This document shows positions 55,702-64,000 of a stretch of DNA of 64,000 nt, one piece after another; position 1 is the stretch's first letter, and every line of letters starts with the position of its first letter. The notes under the pieces were generated by a model. It was not told the DNA's origin, ran no database searches, and saw only the letters and a list, made by a program, of their open reading frames with translations. Location of the stretch: contig CAVZTX010000002.1 of assembly GCA_963778375.1 (NCBI GenBank), positions 62,001 to 126,000 of the forward strand, in the 5' to 3' direction. The DNA comes from CAVZTX01 sp963778375 (lineage in GTDB: Bacteria > Chloroflexota > Ktedonobacteria > Ktedonobacterales > Ktedonobacteraceae). Position numbers and translations under genes: made by a program.

Positions 55702-57138
55702 ATGGCCGATAGTGATATCGAGCGATTACGCGATGCAATAGATCAAGCCTGGGAGGAGGCCCGCAACTTTGGGCTTGATCCTTTCCCTACACATTTCGAA
55801 TTGGTACCCGCAACCATCATGTACGAATTTGCCTCGTATAGCTTGCCAGGACGCTTCAGTCATTGGACGCACGGGAAAGCATATCATAGGCAAAAGATGC
55901 AGTATGACTTTGGGCTGAGCAAAATCTATGAGATGGTGGTCAACACCAACCCGAGCTATGCCTTTCTGATGGACATGAACGACCTGCTGCAAAATACATT
56001 TGTAGCAGCACACGTTTTTGGCCATACTGATTTCTTCAAGAACAACGCATACTTCCAACACACCTCGCGTCGTATGATCGACAAGGTAAGCATTCACGCC
56101 GAGCGTATCGCCAAATATGAGTTTGATCATGGCAAGGCCGAAGTCGAGCGCTTCCTCGATGCTGTCCTCTCGATCCAGGAGCATGTAGACTACAATTTGC
56201 TCATTCGCGACGATGACCCCGCCGAAAAAGAGGAGAAGCATACCAAACCATCAAGTGAGTACGATGACCTGTGGGGCCTGGAAAAAAGAGCGAAAAGAGC
56301 CGAAGAGGAACGCGACAGACGTCCCGGCAAACCCCCAAAGTTCCCTGAGAAACCCGAAAAGGACCTCCTGCTCTTCCTCAACCAGCACGCTCCACATCTC
56401 CAGCCCTGGCAACGCGACATCATCGAGATTGTACGCTCTGAGATGCTTTACTTCGTGCCACAAATGCAAACTAAAACTATGAACGAGGGGTGGGCCAGCC
56501 TATGGCACTCGCGCATAATGCGCAAACTGGGTGACAATGGAGTCATTTCAAATTCCGAAACACTTGAATTCGCCCAATTGCATTCAGGCGTACTCTCGCC
56601 CTCGCGTACATCGCTCAACCCCTACTATCTGGGCTTCAAGATACTCGAGGACATCGAGCGACGCTGGGATAATCCAACCGAAGAGGAGCGGGAACGTCTC
56701 GGTCGTAAGCCAGGCAAGGGCCGTGAGAAGATTTTTGAGGTGCGCGAATTAGATAACGATGTCTCCTTCTTGCGCAATTATCTGACCGAAGAACTTGTCA
56801 AGGACCTCGATCTCTATCTCTATAGAAAAGAAGGTGATGAGTGGGTGATCGTCGAGAAAAACTGGGAGAAGGTGCGCGATGGCATCGTTGCCAGCCTAAC
56901 CAACTTCGGTTATCCCTATCTGGTCGTCGAGAATGGTGACTATCGCGGCAACCGCGAACTCTACATCAAGCACCTCTTCGAGGGCCAGGAACTTGACCTG
57001 ATCTATGCAGAGAAGACGCTCCAACACGTCTACCTACTATGGGGCCGCCCCGTGCATCTAGAGACGGTCTATGAGGGGAAGCGCATTTTGATCTCGTATG
57101 ATGGGGAACGAAACTCCAAGAGTACGTTGGAAAAATAG
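55702..57138 (+). CDS. spoVR: SpoVR family protein
   Basis: The 478-residue protein matches SpoVR: FPTHFELVPATIMYEFASYSLP, GRFSHWTHGKAYHRQKMQYDFG, SYAFLMDMNDLLQNTFVAAHVFGHTDFFKNN, and MNEGWASLWHSRIMRK near the middle, with the C-terminal YLVVENGDYRGNRELYIKH. In Bacillus it affects spore cortex formation; homologs occur with prkA and yhbH outside spore-formers too. A GAAGGAGCTTCCTAAC ribosome site lies upstream. It completes the triad, and 150 bases later an ISAs1 element begins. Confidence 0.93.
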   Translation: MADSDIERLRDAIDQAWEEARNFGLDPFPTHFELVPATIMYEFASYSLPGRFSHWTHGKAYHRQKMQYDFGLSKIYEMVVNTNPSYAFLMDMNDLLQNTFVAAHVFGHTDFFKNNAYFQHTSRRMIDKVSIHAERIAKYEFDHGKAEVERFLDAVLSIQEHVDYNLLIRDDDPAEKEEKHTKPSSEYDDLWGLEKRAKRAEEERDRRPGKPPKFPEKPEKDLLLFLNQHAPHLQPWQRDIIEIVRSEMLYFVPQMQTKTMNEGWASLWHSRIMRKLGDNGVISNSETLEFAQLHSGVLSPSRTSLNPYYLGFKILEDIERRWDNPTEEERERLGRKPGKGREKIFEVRELDNDVSFLRNYLTEELVKDLDLYLYRKEGDEWVIVEKNWEKVRDGIVASLTNFGYPYLVVENGDYRGNRELYIKHLFEGQELDLIYAEKTLQHVYLLWGRPVHLETVYEGKRILISYDGERNSKSTLEK

Positions 57139-57321
57139 CCAAACACAATGCAGGGATAAGACCAATTGTTCCTGCATTAGATTCTCACCTCACCAATCTG
57201 TATGTAACCACCCGAATATCCTGGGATCCACTCATCATCAGTGAATCTCACAGCACAACCGTCACTACTGTCACTTTCGCCATCCACTTTCCGCTCCAGA
57301 GCGGTATGATTGGATGCCACG

Positions 57322-58633
57322 CAGGGCTATTTACTTCTCCACCAAAGACTTGAGTAAAAGCTGAGCAGCGAGAAGCGGCTGAGCCTCCACGCGTCGCATC
57401 TGCTGTTTGACGTTGGTCACGCCCCAGTAATCGAAGAGAGCCAGAACAAAGGAATTGAGGACCGCGAGAGCATGAGGCGCGCTGCCTTTGCGAACCTGAC
57501 AGGCATCCTTTGCTAGGGCCACATCTCGTCGATAGTGCAGTCGATTTTCAATGCCCCATTGTTCCCGGATGAGTTCGAGTAAGCGGAAGGTTCCCGCACG
57601 TTTGGCAGTCAGGCTGGTGAGGCCGTACACATATTCTTGCGTACATTTGAGCGGGTAGTCGACTCTTCGACGCACACAAAAGACCTGTCCGACCTCATGC
57701 CAGTCGCGTGCCAAAAAGTCATTGAGTTCGGTAGAGACGCGAATCAGGCGACTGGTTTGCCGTCCATGCCCTTTCTCGGCCATACTATCGCTGCGCCAAT
57801 CCAGGCAATCGAGCGGAGGTTCGTGAAAAAACAGGCGCAAATCCTCATGTAACGTGGGCTGATTGCGCTTCACGAAAAGCAGGTAGTCGCCCCCCGACGC
57901 GATCACCTCCTGGCAGAACGCTTGCTGGGTGTAGAGGGCATCCGCGCTGATGATGCGCCCTTTGAGCAAGGTCGGAGTGAGGAAGTCCTGCATGTGCGTC
58001 AACTCTCCTGCTTTTTCGGCGACCATGCGCTGCTTGAGGACGATGCCTGTTTGCGCTTCATAGAGGTTCATGTGGTGCATGCGCTTTTGATCTTCCCGCA
58101 GGTGGCCCTGAGTCCCTCGCAACGTCTTTCCATCTAAGACCACATGCGTTTGCTCACCCTCGACCCGCTTTGAGGCTCTGACGCGCGTTAACAACTCCAT
58201 GAGAAGCTGATTGACCTGCTCGGGATCAATGCTGCGCAACACCTTGCTAGAGGTGGCCGCACAGGGAAATTGTGCTCGCGTTTCTGGCAGAACCTCTTGC
58301 AACCAGGAGCTACGCAGGCGCACCCATTCGGTGATCGCTTGCAGCGTGGTCTCTCCGGCCATTTTTGCCAGCAGTACACACGTCAGCAGGAGCGCCAACG
58401 AATATCGTTTTCCTTGTGCTCTTCGTGGGTCTGTCAGCTGCTCCAGCGCTTGATACACTGACAAGGCTTCGCTTTCCGCGCTCCATCCTGCCAGTTCCTT
58501 CGCCTCTTTGATCATGCTCTAGTTCATCTGAGATCACTCCTCGTTTCGTGACGTTTGGTTATCATCAGGGAAACGAGGACGGATCCCTTTTGTTTAGCTT
58601 GCAGGACTTCTGGCAGAGAAGTAAATAGCCCTG
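57322..58633 (-). mobile_element. ISAs1-family insertion sequence with perfect terminal repeats
   Basis: CAGGGCTATTTACTTCTC at 57322-57339 is repeated in perfect inverse orientation at 58616-58633, fixing a 1,312-bp element. One intact transposase gene fills it. No flanking duplication is evident (GCCACG left, TTAAAA right), which may mean old insertion or flank rearrangement. Confidence 0.85.
57331..58515 (-). CDS. ISAs1-family DDE transposase
   Basis: The 394-residue protein starts at 58515 (ATGATCAAAGAGGCG). Features are the N-terminal DDE_Tnp_1-associated region (LTDPRRAQGKRYSLALLLTCVLLA), then VVLDGKTLRG (first Asp), ISADALYTQQAFC (second Asp) and REQWGIENRLHYRRDVALAKD (Glu and the H-W/Y-x-x-D pattern). 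These are diagnostic of the ISAs1 family. The gene is uninterrupted and ends match, so the element may be able to move. Confidence 0.9.
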   Translation of the reverse strand: MIKEAKELAGWSAESEALSVYQALEQLTDPRRAQGKRYSLALLLTCVLLAKMAGETTLQAITEWVRLRSSWLQEVLPETRAQFPCAATSSKVLRSIDPEQVNQLLMELLTRVRASKRVEGEQTHVVLDGKTLRGTQGHLREDQKRMHHMNLYEAQTGIVLKQRMVAEKAGELTHMQDFLTPTLLKGRIISADALYTQQAFCQEVIASGGDYLLFVKRNQPTLHEDLRLFFHEPPLDCLDWRSDSMAEKGHGRQTSRLIRVSTELNDFLARDWHEVGQVFCVRRRVDYPLKCTQEYVYGLTSLTAKRAGTFRLLELIREQWGIENRLHYRRDVALAKDACQVRKGSAPHALAVLNSFVLALFDYWGVTNVKQQMRRVEAQPLLAAQLLLKSLVEK

Positions 58634-58771
58634 TTAAAAATTGAAATCTGCTTATTGGTTTAACCTGATGCAAATCCTAAATGAGAAACCCCACCACTAT
58701 ATTTACAAAAACGTAGTGGCAGAGCTTGTTTGTTCGCTTCCCAAATTTATAAGTTCCGCCAGCCTTACTGG

Positions 58772-59380
58772 TTACCAGTATCTTTCCTCTTCCCAGGGAT
58801 CCGCATGATTATGATAGCCGCGCTGCTCCCAGAAGCCGGGGCGGTCGCGCTCCATAAATTCAAGGCCGTCGAGCCACTTGGCACTTTTATAGAAGTAGAG
58901 TTTCGGTACGAGTAGGCGTACAGGGCCGCCGTGTTCAAGTTCTAAGTCCTGACCATCATGCTTGATAGCAATGAGTACATCGTCATCGTCAAGGTCGGCT
59001 AGTGGCAGATTGGTTGTATAGCCTGTCCAGGAGTGGGCCATGACAAACTTCGCGCTCGGCAGAGGTTTAGCACGATGCAAAATTTCGCGGATATGCACGC
59101 CTTCCCAAGCATTGTCGTAGCGACTCCAGGTCGTCACACAGTGGATATCAGTCGTGAGCATTGTGCGGGGTAGTGCCAGAAATTCTTCCCAGGTCAATTC
59201 AAAGGGATTCTCAACATTGCCACTAATTTTCAGTTTCCAGTCTGGTGGCAGCGACTTTGGTGTCCGTTCATAGCTCAGTATTGGCCACTTTTGAGTCAGG
59301 TATTGCCCTGGTGGCAGTCGATCTTTACCATCAGGGAGTTTCTCTATTTCCACTCTAGATTTTTTTCCAAACAATGGCAT
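58772..59380 (-). CDS. Sulfite-oxidase-like molybdopterin oxidoreductase
   Basis: The 202-residue protein has the molybdenum-binding Oxidored_molyb fold: LKISGNVENPFELTWEEFLALP, TDIHCVTTWSRYDNAWEGV with the Mo-ligand Cys81, FVMAHSWTGYTTNLPL and GGPVRLLVPKLYFYKSAKWLDGLEF. There is no signal peptide and no C-terminal dimerisation domain, so it matches the small YuiH/SuoX-like cytoplasmic group. Its substrate is unknown. It is a single minus-strand gene flanked by the ISAs1 element. Confidence 0.85.
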   Translation of the reverse strand: MPLFGKKSRVEIEKLPDGKDRLPPGQYLTQKWPILSYERTPKSLPPDWKLKISGNVENPFELTWEEFLALPRTMLTTDIHCVTTWSRYDNAWEGVHIREILHRAKPLPSAKFVMAHSWTGYTTNLPLADLDDDDVLIAIKHDGQDLELEHGGPVRLLVPKLYFYKSAKWLDGLEFMERDRPGFWEQRGYHNHADPWEEERYW

Positions 59381-59749
59381 GGATTTATTGCTCCTTTGTT
59401 TATTTCCTTATGAAGGAGGAAGATACGATCTTTTAGACTAACAACATCATAAAACGTTACATAGCACACCAGAGCAAGGAATCCTACCAGCTTCCCATTC
59501 CCAAAATATGCTCTGATTCTGCCTCGAAAACAGTTGCGTAATATACCAGAGAACACTACAATAGGATAGGTTTATTCCGTCTCCTTACATCGCTCCTGAC
59601 TGCGAAGCAGTAGACGCGCTAGCGTCATTGCAGCGATGGATAGGTGCCGACATTATGACTACGTTGGGCATCCCCCTGATGGATGCGTCAATATAGATAC
59701 AATACCATATCCACCAGGGCAATACGACAAAAACTCAGGAGAGACTCTC

Positions 59750-61693
59750 ATGATTATCTTCTTGCTAGCACTCATTGGCGCTCTCATCGTCATGGTTATC
59801 CTCACCATTGGCCGACTTGGATTTGGCCGTCGTGAAGCGTTCGATAGCCGAAAATTTATTCGCTGGTTTGCCGGTTACTTCGTCTTCAACTACATCTTCT
59901 GCCTTGCCGTTCTCTACTTTGGGGAACCCGCACTGACAGGCCCATTTGGAGGATGGCAATGGCTCATCTGGCCGCTTGTGCTCAGTAGTATCGGTAACCT
60001 GTTCGCCTTTGCTCGTCCGGCACTGGGTACGCTAGAAGACATCTCAGCGGCCAGTCAGGGACGTTCTCCCTCATCACGTTCCACTAGAGCAGGTCTTCCG
60101 GCTAATGTTTCGCGAGGAGCTGTGGCAGCAGGTATCTTTGGCCTGGTTGTCGCGGGCACCATCGGCATTGTTGTCGCGGGCCTGATAGTCGTCTTCACTA
60201 CATGGTTCGACAGCAATGCGAAAGCTCTTGCAGCTATTCCACATGTCATCACTGAGCCATCTCCCGCATTGCCACAGACCGATCAGCGCAACATCGTACT
60301 GGTCAGCCAGAGCGTCGCATCATATAAGGGCCAGCAGGTGCTTGGTTCCAATGGACAAAACCTTGGTTCCACCTATAACCTTGATCCGGCTAGCTATACG
60401 CTGCAATCGATCAATCACCATCTCTATTACGTCGCTCCGTTGAGCTACAACAACATCTTCGCCAATCTTGCCAGTTCTACAACACCTGGATTCGTTGTCG
60501 TAGATGCTGAAGATCCCCAGGCCCAACCCCAACTCTGCACCAATTCATCCACAACATCGTGGTGTCCTGGTCAGGGTGCCTCTATCGCCTATCTTCCAGG
60601 AGCGCTGCTGAACCAGGACCTTCTGCGGCATGTCTACCTGAGCGGCTATACCTACGGGCGGCTTCTCGATCCCACTTTGGAGCTTGATGATAGCTTCCAT
60701 CCATACTGGACGATCTCCCTCATGAAGCCAACACGCGGTTATACCGGTAACATGCTCAGTGAAGTGCTCATTGTAGATGCTCACACGGGTGACATTAAAG
60801 ACTACAATCCAACGAGCGTACCAGGCTGGGTAGACCGGGTCATGCCTGCCGAGACTGTGACCGATTATCTAACATGGTGGGGGCTCTATCATGCTGCTCC
60901 ATGGTTCAATCCTTCAGGAGCAGGGCAGCAATCACCAGCGGGAGACCCACAGTTGCTCTATAACAATGTCGATCAACCGGTCTGGCTCGTGCCAATGACT
61001 TCGTCATCTTCAAACGACAACTCGAGCACGGGAGTCTTCCTCTTCAATACTCATAAAAACGAGGCAGATTTCTATCCACTTCGAGGGCTGGGCATTGGAA
61101 GTAATGTCCAAAGTACCATCCAATCTACACGCGCCAACATTCGTAACTACACAGTAGACAATATTCAGTTGTATACCATCTTCAATACGCCTACCTGGGT
61201 GGCCATTTTCGCACAAAATACGGACAGCGGCGACATTTTCCAGGCAGTAGGTATTGTAGATGCCAGAAATCTGAACGGCAGTAATGTGCAGTTCGAGCCA
61301 ACGCTCTCCGCAGCCCTGCAGGATTACCAACAATGGTTGACACAACTGAGTATTGGAGGCGGAGGAGCATCCAGTGGAGGAACGTCACAAACTGTGATGG
61401 GGAAAGTATTGCGTATATCATCAGTGCAGCAGGGCAGCAATACCGTTTACTACATTCAGATCGCGGGACAACATCTGATTTTCACCGCGAACCTTACGCT
61501 CTCGCCTAAATTACCACTTGTGCAGTCGGGTGATACGGTCACCGGCAATTATTCGAACACAGGCAGTACTGTTGTGAACTTCACGACCTTCGATGATCTG
61601 AGTATCAATCTTGGTGGAACAGCAACGCCTACTGTGCCTATCACCCCTGTTCCGACGCCAACAGCAACACCTGCGCCGAGTCCTACAGCTTAA
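59750..61693 (+). CDS. Large membrane protein of unknown function
   Basis: The start at 59750 (MIIFLLALIGALIVMVILTI) follows AGGAGAGACTCTC. The 647-residue protein has four membrane helices in the first 190 residues, then a long extracytoplasmic part of about 430 residues with repeated beta-rich segments (NIVLVSQSVASYKGQQ, GFVVVDAEDPQ, PVWLVPMTSSSSND). A G/S-rich hinge, a small OB-like domain (VMGKVLRISSVQQGSNTVYY) and a Thr/Pro-rich tail complete it. No family is recognised. It resembles no neighbour and is followed by a REP-type terminator. Confidence 0.6.
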   Translation: MIIFLLALIGALIVMVILTIGRLGFGRREAFDSRKFIRWFAGYFVFNYIFCLAVLYFGEPALTGPFGGWQWLIWPLVLSSIGNLFAFARPALGTLEDISAASQGRSPSSRSTRAGLPANVSRGAVAAGIFGLVVAGTIGIVVAGLIVVFTTWFDSNAKALAAIPHVITEPSPALPQTDQRNIVLVSQSVASYKGQQVLGSNGQNLGSTYNLDPASYTLQSINHHLYYVAPLSYNNIFANLASSTTPGFVVVDAEDPQAQPQLCTNSSTTSWCPGQGASIAYLPGALLNQDLLRHVYLSGYTYGRLLDPTLELDDSFHPYWTISLMKPTRGYTGNMLSEVLIVDAHTGDIKDYNPTSVPGWVDRVMPAETVTDYLTWWGLYHAAPWFNPSGAGQQSPAGDPQLLYNNVDQPVWLVPMTSSSSNDNSSTGVFLFNTHKNEADFYPLRGLGIGSNVQSTIQSTRANIRNYTVDNIQLYTIFNTPTWVAIFAQNTDSGDIFQAVGIVDARNLNGSNVQFEPTLSAALQDYQQWLTQLSIGGGGASSGGTSQTVMGKVLRISSVQQGSNTVYYIQIAGQHLIFTANLTLSPKLPLVQSGDTVTGNYSNTGSTVVNFTTFDDLSINLGGTATPTVPITPVPTPTATPAPSPTA

Positions 61694-61755
61694 TGGTAGA
61701 GGTATGGCCGATTTTCCAGGGCGACAGTCTCGTCGTCAGCCGGTATGTCGTCAAT

Positions 61756-61826
61756 TGTCATCCTGAGTGAAACGAAGGATCTGACTCGCTGGACAACGAG
61801 ATCCTTCGCTACCGCTCAGGATGACA
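61756..61826. terminator. Complete REP palindrome between convergent genes
   Basis: TGTCATCCTGAG (61756-61767) pairs with CTCAGGATGACA (61815-61826), and inner GAAGGATCT pairs with AGATCCTTC, giving a 71-bp palindrome. TTGTTTTTTATC follows on the plus strand. It is placed to stop transcripts from both sides. It is the fullest copy of the repeat family found at 18588, 29577 and 30795. Confidence 0.75.
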
Positions 61827-61837
61827 CATCTTGTTTT

Positions 61838-62545
61838 TTATCTCATTGTCAGATGATGAAAAGACTCAGCGAAGGCATAGCCATGCTCTGCGCCGATGAT
61901 ACGGGCGCGCTGACGGATAATCTCGGCTATTTCGGGATTGCTGACCTGACTGATGTGGGCATGTAGAGCTTCCAGCTTCTTGTCCATAAAGTCGGTCACG
62001 TCAACCCAGTGGTTCGGCTGATCCGTGGAAAACAGGTACACCTGCTTGACTCGGTGGTGCTCAATCGACTCGGTCAACTGCTCAGGGAAGTACATAGGCA
62101 TGCGTGAAGATGCCAAGGCATCCATAGCACACGTGCCCGTATTCCGGTGATCTGGATGAACCTCGTACCGCCGCCAGGGATCAAAGGTAAATACCACTTC
62201 TGGTTGCCAGCGACGCACGGCCTGCACCAGTTCGCGACGCAACGCGAGGTTTGCCTCAACCTCTCCATCATGATGCCTTAAAAAGGTCACCTCGTGCACA
62301 CCTAAAACCTCGGCGGCGCGGCGCTGCTCGTCCTCGCGTATCTCTGCAAGGCGTTCCGGCGTCATGCCTACCTCGTGACTGCCTTTGTTGCCGCTCGTGA
62401 CAAGTAGATAATGAATGTCTCGCCCCTCTGCTGCCAGGCGAGCCATTGTCCCACCACAGATGAACTCTGCATCGTCCGGATGAGCCATAATAACCAGAAT
62501 GCGTTGACCTCCAGGTGGAAGGAGTACAGAAGATTCGGTAGTCAT
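61838..62545 (-). CDS. PIG-L family deacetylase (LmbE/BshB-like)
   Basis: The 235-residue protein carries the zinc motif MAHPDDAEFICGG (residues 20-32), VTSGNKGSHEVGM, FDPWRRYEVHPDHRNTG (His130, His133) and a late SNPEIAEIIRQRARIIGAEHGYAFAE. PIG-L enzymes remove N-acetyl groups from N-acetylglucosaminyl conjugates, as in bacillithiol or mycothiol synthesis or polysaccharide tailoring. The particular substrate is not predictable. It lies 16 bases downstream of the TIM-barrel protein gene on the same strand and probably shares its transcript. Confidence 0.85.
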   Translation of the reverse strand: MTTESSVLLPPGGQRILVIMAHPDDAEFICGGTMARLAAEGRDIHYLLVTSGNKGSHEVGMTPERLAEIREDEQRRAAEVLGVHEVTFLRHHDGEVEANLALRRELVQAVRRWQPEVVFTFDPWRRYEVHPDHRNTGTCAMDALASSRMPMYFPEQLTESIEHHRVKQVYLFSTDQPNHWVDVTDFMDKKLEALHAHISQVSNPEIAEIIRQRARIIGAEHGYAFAESFHHLTMR

Positions 62546-62561
62546 AGATGTTGTTTTCCCC

Positions 62562-63509
62562 TTACTGGTTCGATAAAGTTGCTTGCCAGTGTAACTGACG
62601 GCGAGGTATACGCCGCAGCAATCCTCGCGTTAATTCCCAAACACGATCAGGATCGATATTATTGCGCCAATAATAATAACAACCAAGTTCGTCAGGTTCC
62701 GCGCTCAGCAACTCTGTAAAGGCTTGCGCTAATTGCTCCTCATTACCTTCATCTAGATTGAAGTTCTGTAGCCACAACTGGCTGCGCTTATTGTACTTAT
62801 GCGTCATCTCAACTAGGCTGCTCCCACGCTTTCCCACCATTGTTACGTCCTCATTCAATAAATTCCAGAAGAGGTGACAACCTATCGTATCAATTTGCGG
62901 CAGCATTGCCAGTTCGTCAACCTGGTAGAGGTCCTGCGGCAGCAATACCACCGTTGTTTTTACATTGGCATTAACTCGTTTAGCACATGAGCACAAATCG
63001 CCTAGAAAATCGATCATAGAACGCCGACGAAAGCGCGGCAGGTCGGTAACATCAGGGCAGAGTGCACGGCAGACTGAGCAAAAGCATGTTATCTCCAGCC
63101 CTCGCGGCTCATCGATAAAAATACCGTCGATAGGATAGGTATCCAAGTAATACTCTACCTCTTTGAACAGCCACGTTCGAAACGACTGGTGATTGAAGCA
63201 GGAGATTTCATGATGGCGTCCATGCCGATCCATCACACGTGATTGTGGGTGACGAACTGTATACCAGCTCGGTATCAACGATGGTCCGGCAAATAGATTG
63301 CCATAGCGGCCAAAACTCAAATGGATCTTTAAACCAGCATCCTTGGCTTGACGAAAACCTCGTTCAAGGTCGTGAGGCCAGCGCTGCTGCTCCAACTCGT
63401 GCACTGCATAGATAATACTTCCTGCACCTGTAGCACGAATCCGGTCGAAATCGTGTTTCACAATCTCAGGATGAAGCAGTGGATGAAAATACGCAACGGT
63501 TATATCCAT
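62562..63509 (-). CDS. TIM-barrel glycosidase-like protein
   Basis: The 315-residue protein has an (alpha/beta)8 pattern: GAGSIIYAVHELEQ, GLKIHLSFGRYGNLF, YPIDGIFIDEPRG with Asp133-Glu134 as a candidate acid, and IDTIGCHLFWN. A cluster CFCSVCRALCPD just after the acid pair could bind a metal, as in several beta-galactosidase-like families. The ending CYYYWRNN is conserved in such folds. It appears to be an uncharacterised glycoside hydrolase, cotranscribed with PIG-L. No signal peptide is visible, so it acts inside the cell. Confidence 0.6.
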   Translation of the reverse strand: MDITVAYFHPLLHPEIVKHDFDRIRATGAGSIIYAVHELEQQRWPHDLERGFRQAKDAGLKIHLSFGRYGNLFAGPSLIPSWYTVRHPQSRVMDRHGRHHEISCFNHQSFRTWLFKEVEYYLDTYPIDGIFIDEPRGLEITCFCSVCRALCPDVTDLPRFRRRSMIDFLGDLCSCAKRVNANVKTTVVLLPQDLYQVDELAMLPQIDTIGCHLFWNLLNEDVTMVGKRGSSLVEMTHKYNKRSQLWLQNFNLDEGNEEQLAQAFTELLSAEPDELGCYYYWRNNIDPDRVWELTRGLLRRIPRRQLHWQATLSNQ

Positions 63510-63675
63510 GATACCTACACAGACGGCATAAGCAGTATCAACAGAAAGAACTGCAGAATCTTTATATTTATGGACTAGAGTATACCATAGTTTACGAACA
63601 AAAGATCAAAAAGGGGGCAAATATAGGCTATTTCGCCTCTTTTCTTGAATGAAGCTTGACAAGTCGTTTATTTCT

Positions 63676-64000
63676 ATGCACAATGCACGCATGAGTCACG
63701 CACAGCGAGCACAAACCTCTAGCGGTATTTGCTTTGTTCGGGCATATGCTAAAATCAATCTTACGCTCGATGTTTTAGGACGCAGGGATGATGGTTATCA
63801 CGAGCTGGCGACGGTTATGCAGACAATCGATCTGTACGATACCATCTGTCTTACTGCTACCAATGACAATCGGGTGCAAATGATCTCTACCATACCTGCA
63901 CTTAGCAACGATGACAATCTGGCTGCACGTGCGGCACAATTAGTGTGTCAGCAGCTCACGCTTACACAAGGGGTTATGATCGAACTACACAAATGTATCC
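63676..64000 (+). CDS. ispE: 4-diphosphocytidyl-2-C-methyl-D-erythritol kinase (5' part)
   Basis: The start is the ATG at 63676 or the in-frame ATG at 63691. The reading is open to the window edge (about 108 codons). AYAKINLTLDVLGRR followed by DGYHELATVMQTIDLYD is the hallmark GHMP-kinase N terminus of IspE, which phosphorylates CDP-methylerythritol in the MEP isoprenoid pathway. The later SNDDNLAARAAQLV matches the next conserved block. TTGACA at about 63656 is a possible -35 box. Confidence 0.88.
   Translation, partial: MHNARMSHAQRAQTSSGICFVRAYAKINLTLDVLGRRDDGYHELATVMQTIDLYDTICLTATNDNRVQMISTIPALSNDDNLAARAAQLVCQQLTLTQGVMIELHKCI

Noticed and set aside
57139..57330. Gene between spoVR and the ISAs1 element
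   Set aside because: The 180-base gap has no supported reading frame; it appears to be the 3' region of spoVR and the IS flank.
1..64000. tRNA, rRNA or CRISPR arrays
   Set aside because: No cloverleaf with TTCGA-type T loop, no rRNA signature and no regular direct repeats were found in the intergenic regions by eye; a covariance search was not possible here.

Overview
The window looks like chromosomal DNA of a spore-forming, filament-type Chloroflexota bacterium, most likely a Ktedonobacteria relative. This is inferred from the mix of sporulation-linked genes (prkA, yhbH, spoVR), F420-dependent enzymes, many zinc-ribbon and low-complexity T/P/S-rich membrane proteins, three different insertion sequences and several families of small dispersed palindromes. 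No rRNA, tRNA or CRISPR array was recognised.

Region 1 (1-8.4 kb) is accessory. Two adjacent large genes encode DUF4157 (HELTH/HELAH) proteins of the kind carried as cargo by extracellular contractile injection systems (eCIS). The first ends in a PD-(D/E)XK-like nuclease region and the second carries a cytidine-deaminase-like toxin signature (HxE plus PCxxC). A DUF1906 glycoside-hydrolase-like gene follows. Both DUF4157 genes, and the sulfatase-superfamily gene after them, are split by single-base frameshifts, mostly at short homopolymers. No eCIS structural genes are present.

Region 2 (8.4-17.6 kb) holds a PLP aminotransferase, an LLM-class F420 oxidoreductase, a HEPN-like Ymh gene interrupted by an insertion sequence, a MITE sitting against an IS1380-like element, and two further frameshifted genes (MarR-GNAT and DUF169).

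Region 3 (17.6-33 kb) is intact: RNase Z, an alpha/beta hydrolase, a LysE-type exporter preceded by a leader RNA with a clear terminator/antiterminator arrangement, a DUF1634-TauE/SafE fusion, a four-gene minus-strand envelope operon (GtrA, GT39, DUF2156, GT2), a zinc-ribbon membrane protein, an alpha/beta hydrolase fused to an acyl-CoA ligase that contains repeat-derived peptides, and a DapA-family aldolase.

Region 4 (33-51.8 kb) mixes housekeeping and signalling genes: a lipoprotein, a DnaJ-zinc ribbon membrane protein, DUF6062, a CDF metal exporter, an M20 peptidase, dnaA, a zinc-ribbon FHA protein, a CrtI-like oxidoreductase, a MurA whose catalytic Cys is replaced by Asp, a pseudo-receiver protein, SAM hydroxide adenosyltransferase, a degenerate ABC ATPase and an orphan NarL-type histidine kinase.

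Region 5 (51.8-64 kb) carries the prkA-yhbH-spoVR triad behind a promoter and an early terminator, an ISAs1 element with perfect inverted repeats, a sulfite-oxidase-like molybdoenzyme, a large membrane protein, a PIG-L deacetylase, a TIM-barrel glycosidase-like protein and the 5' part of ispE.
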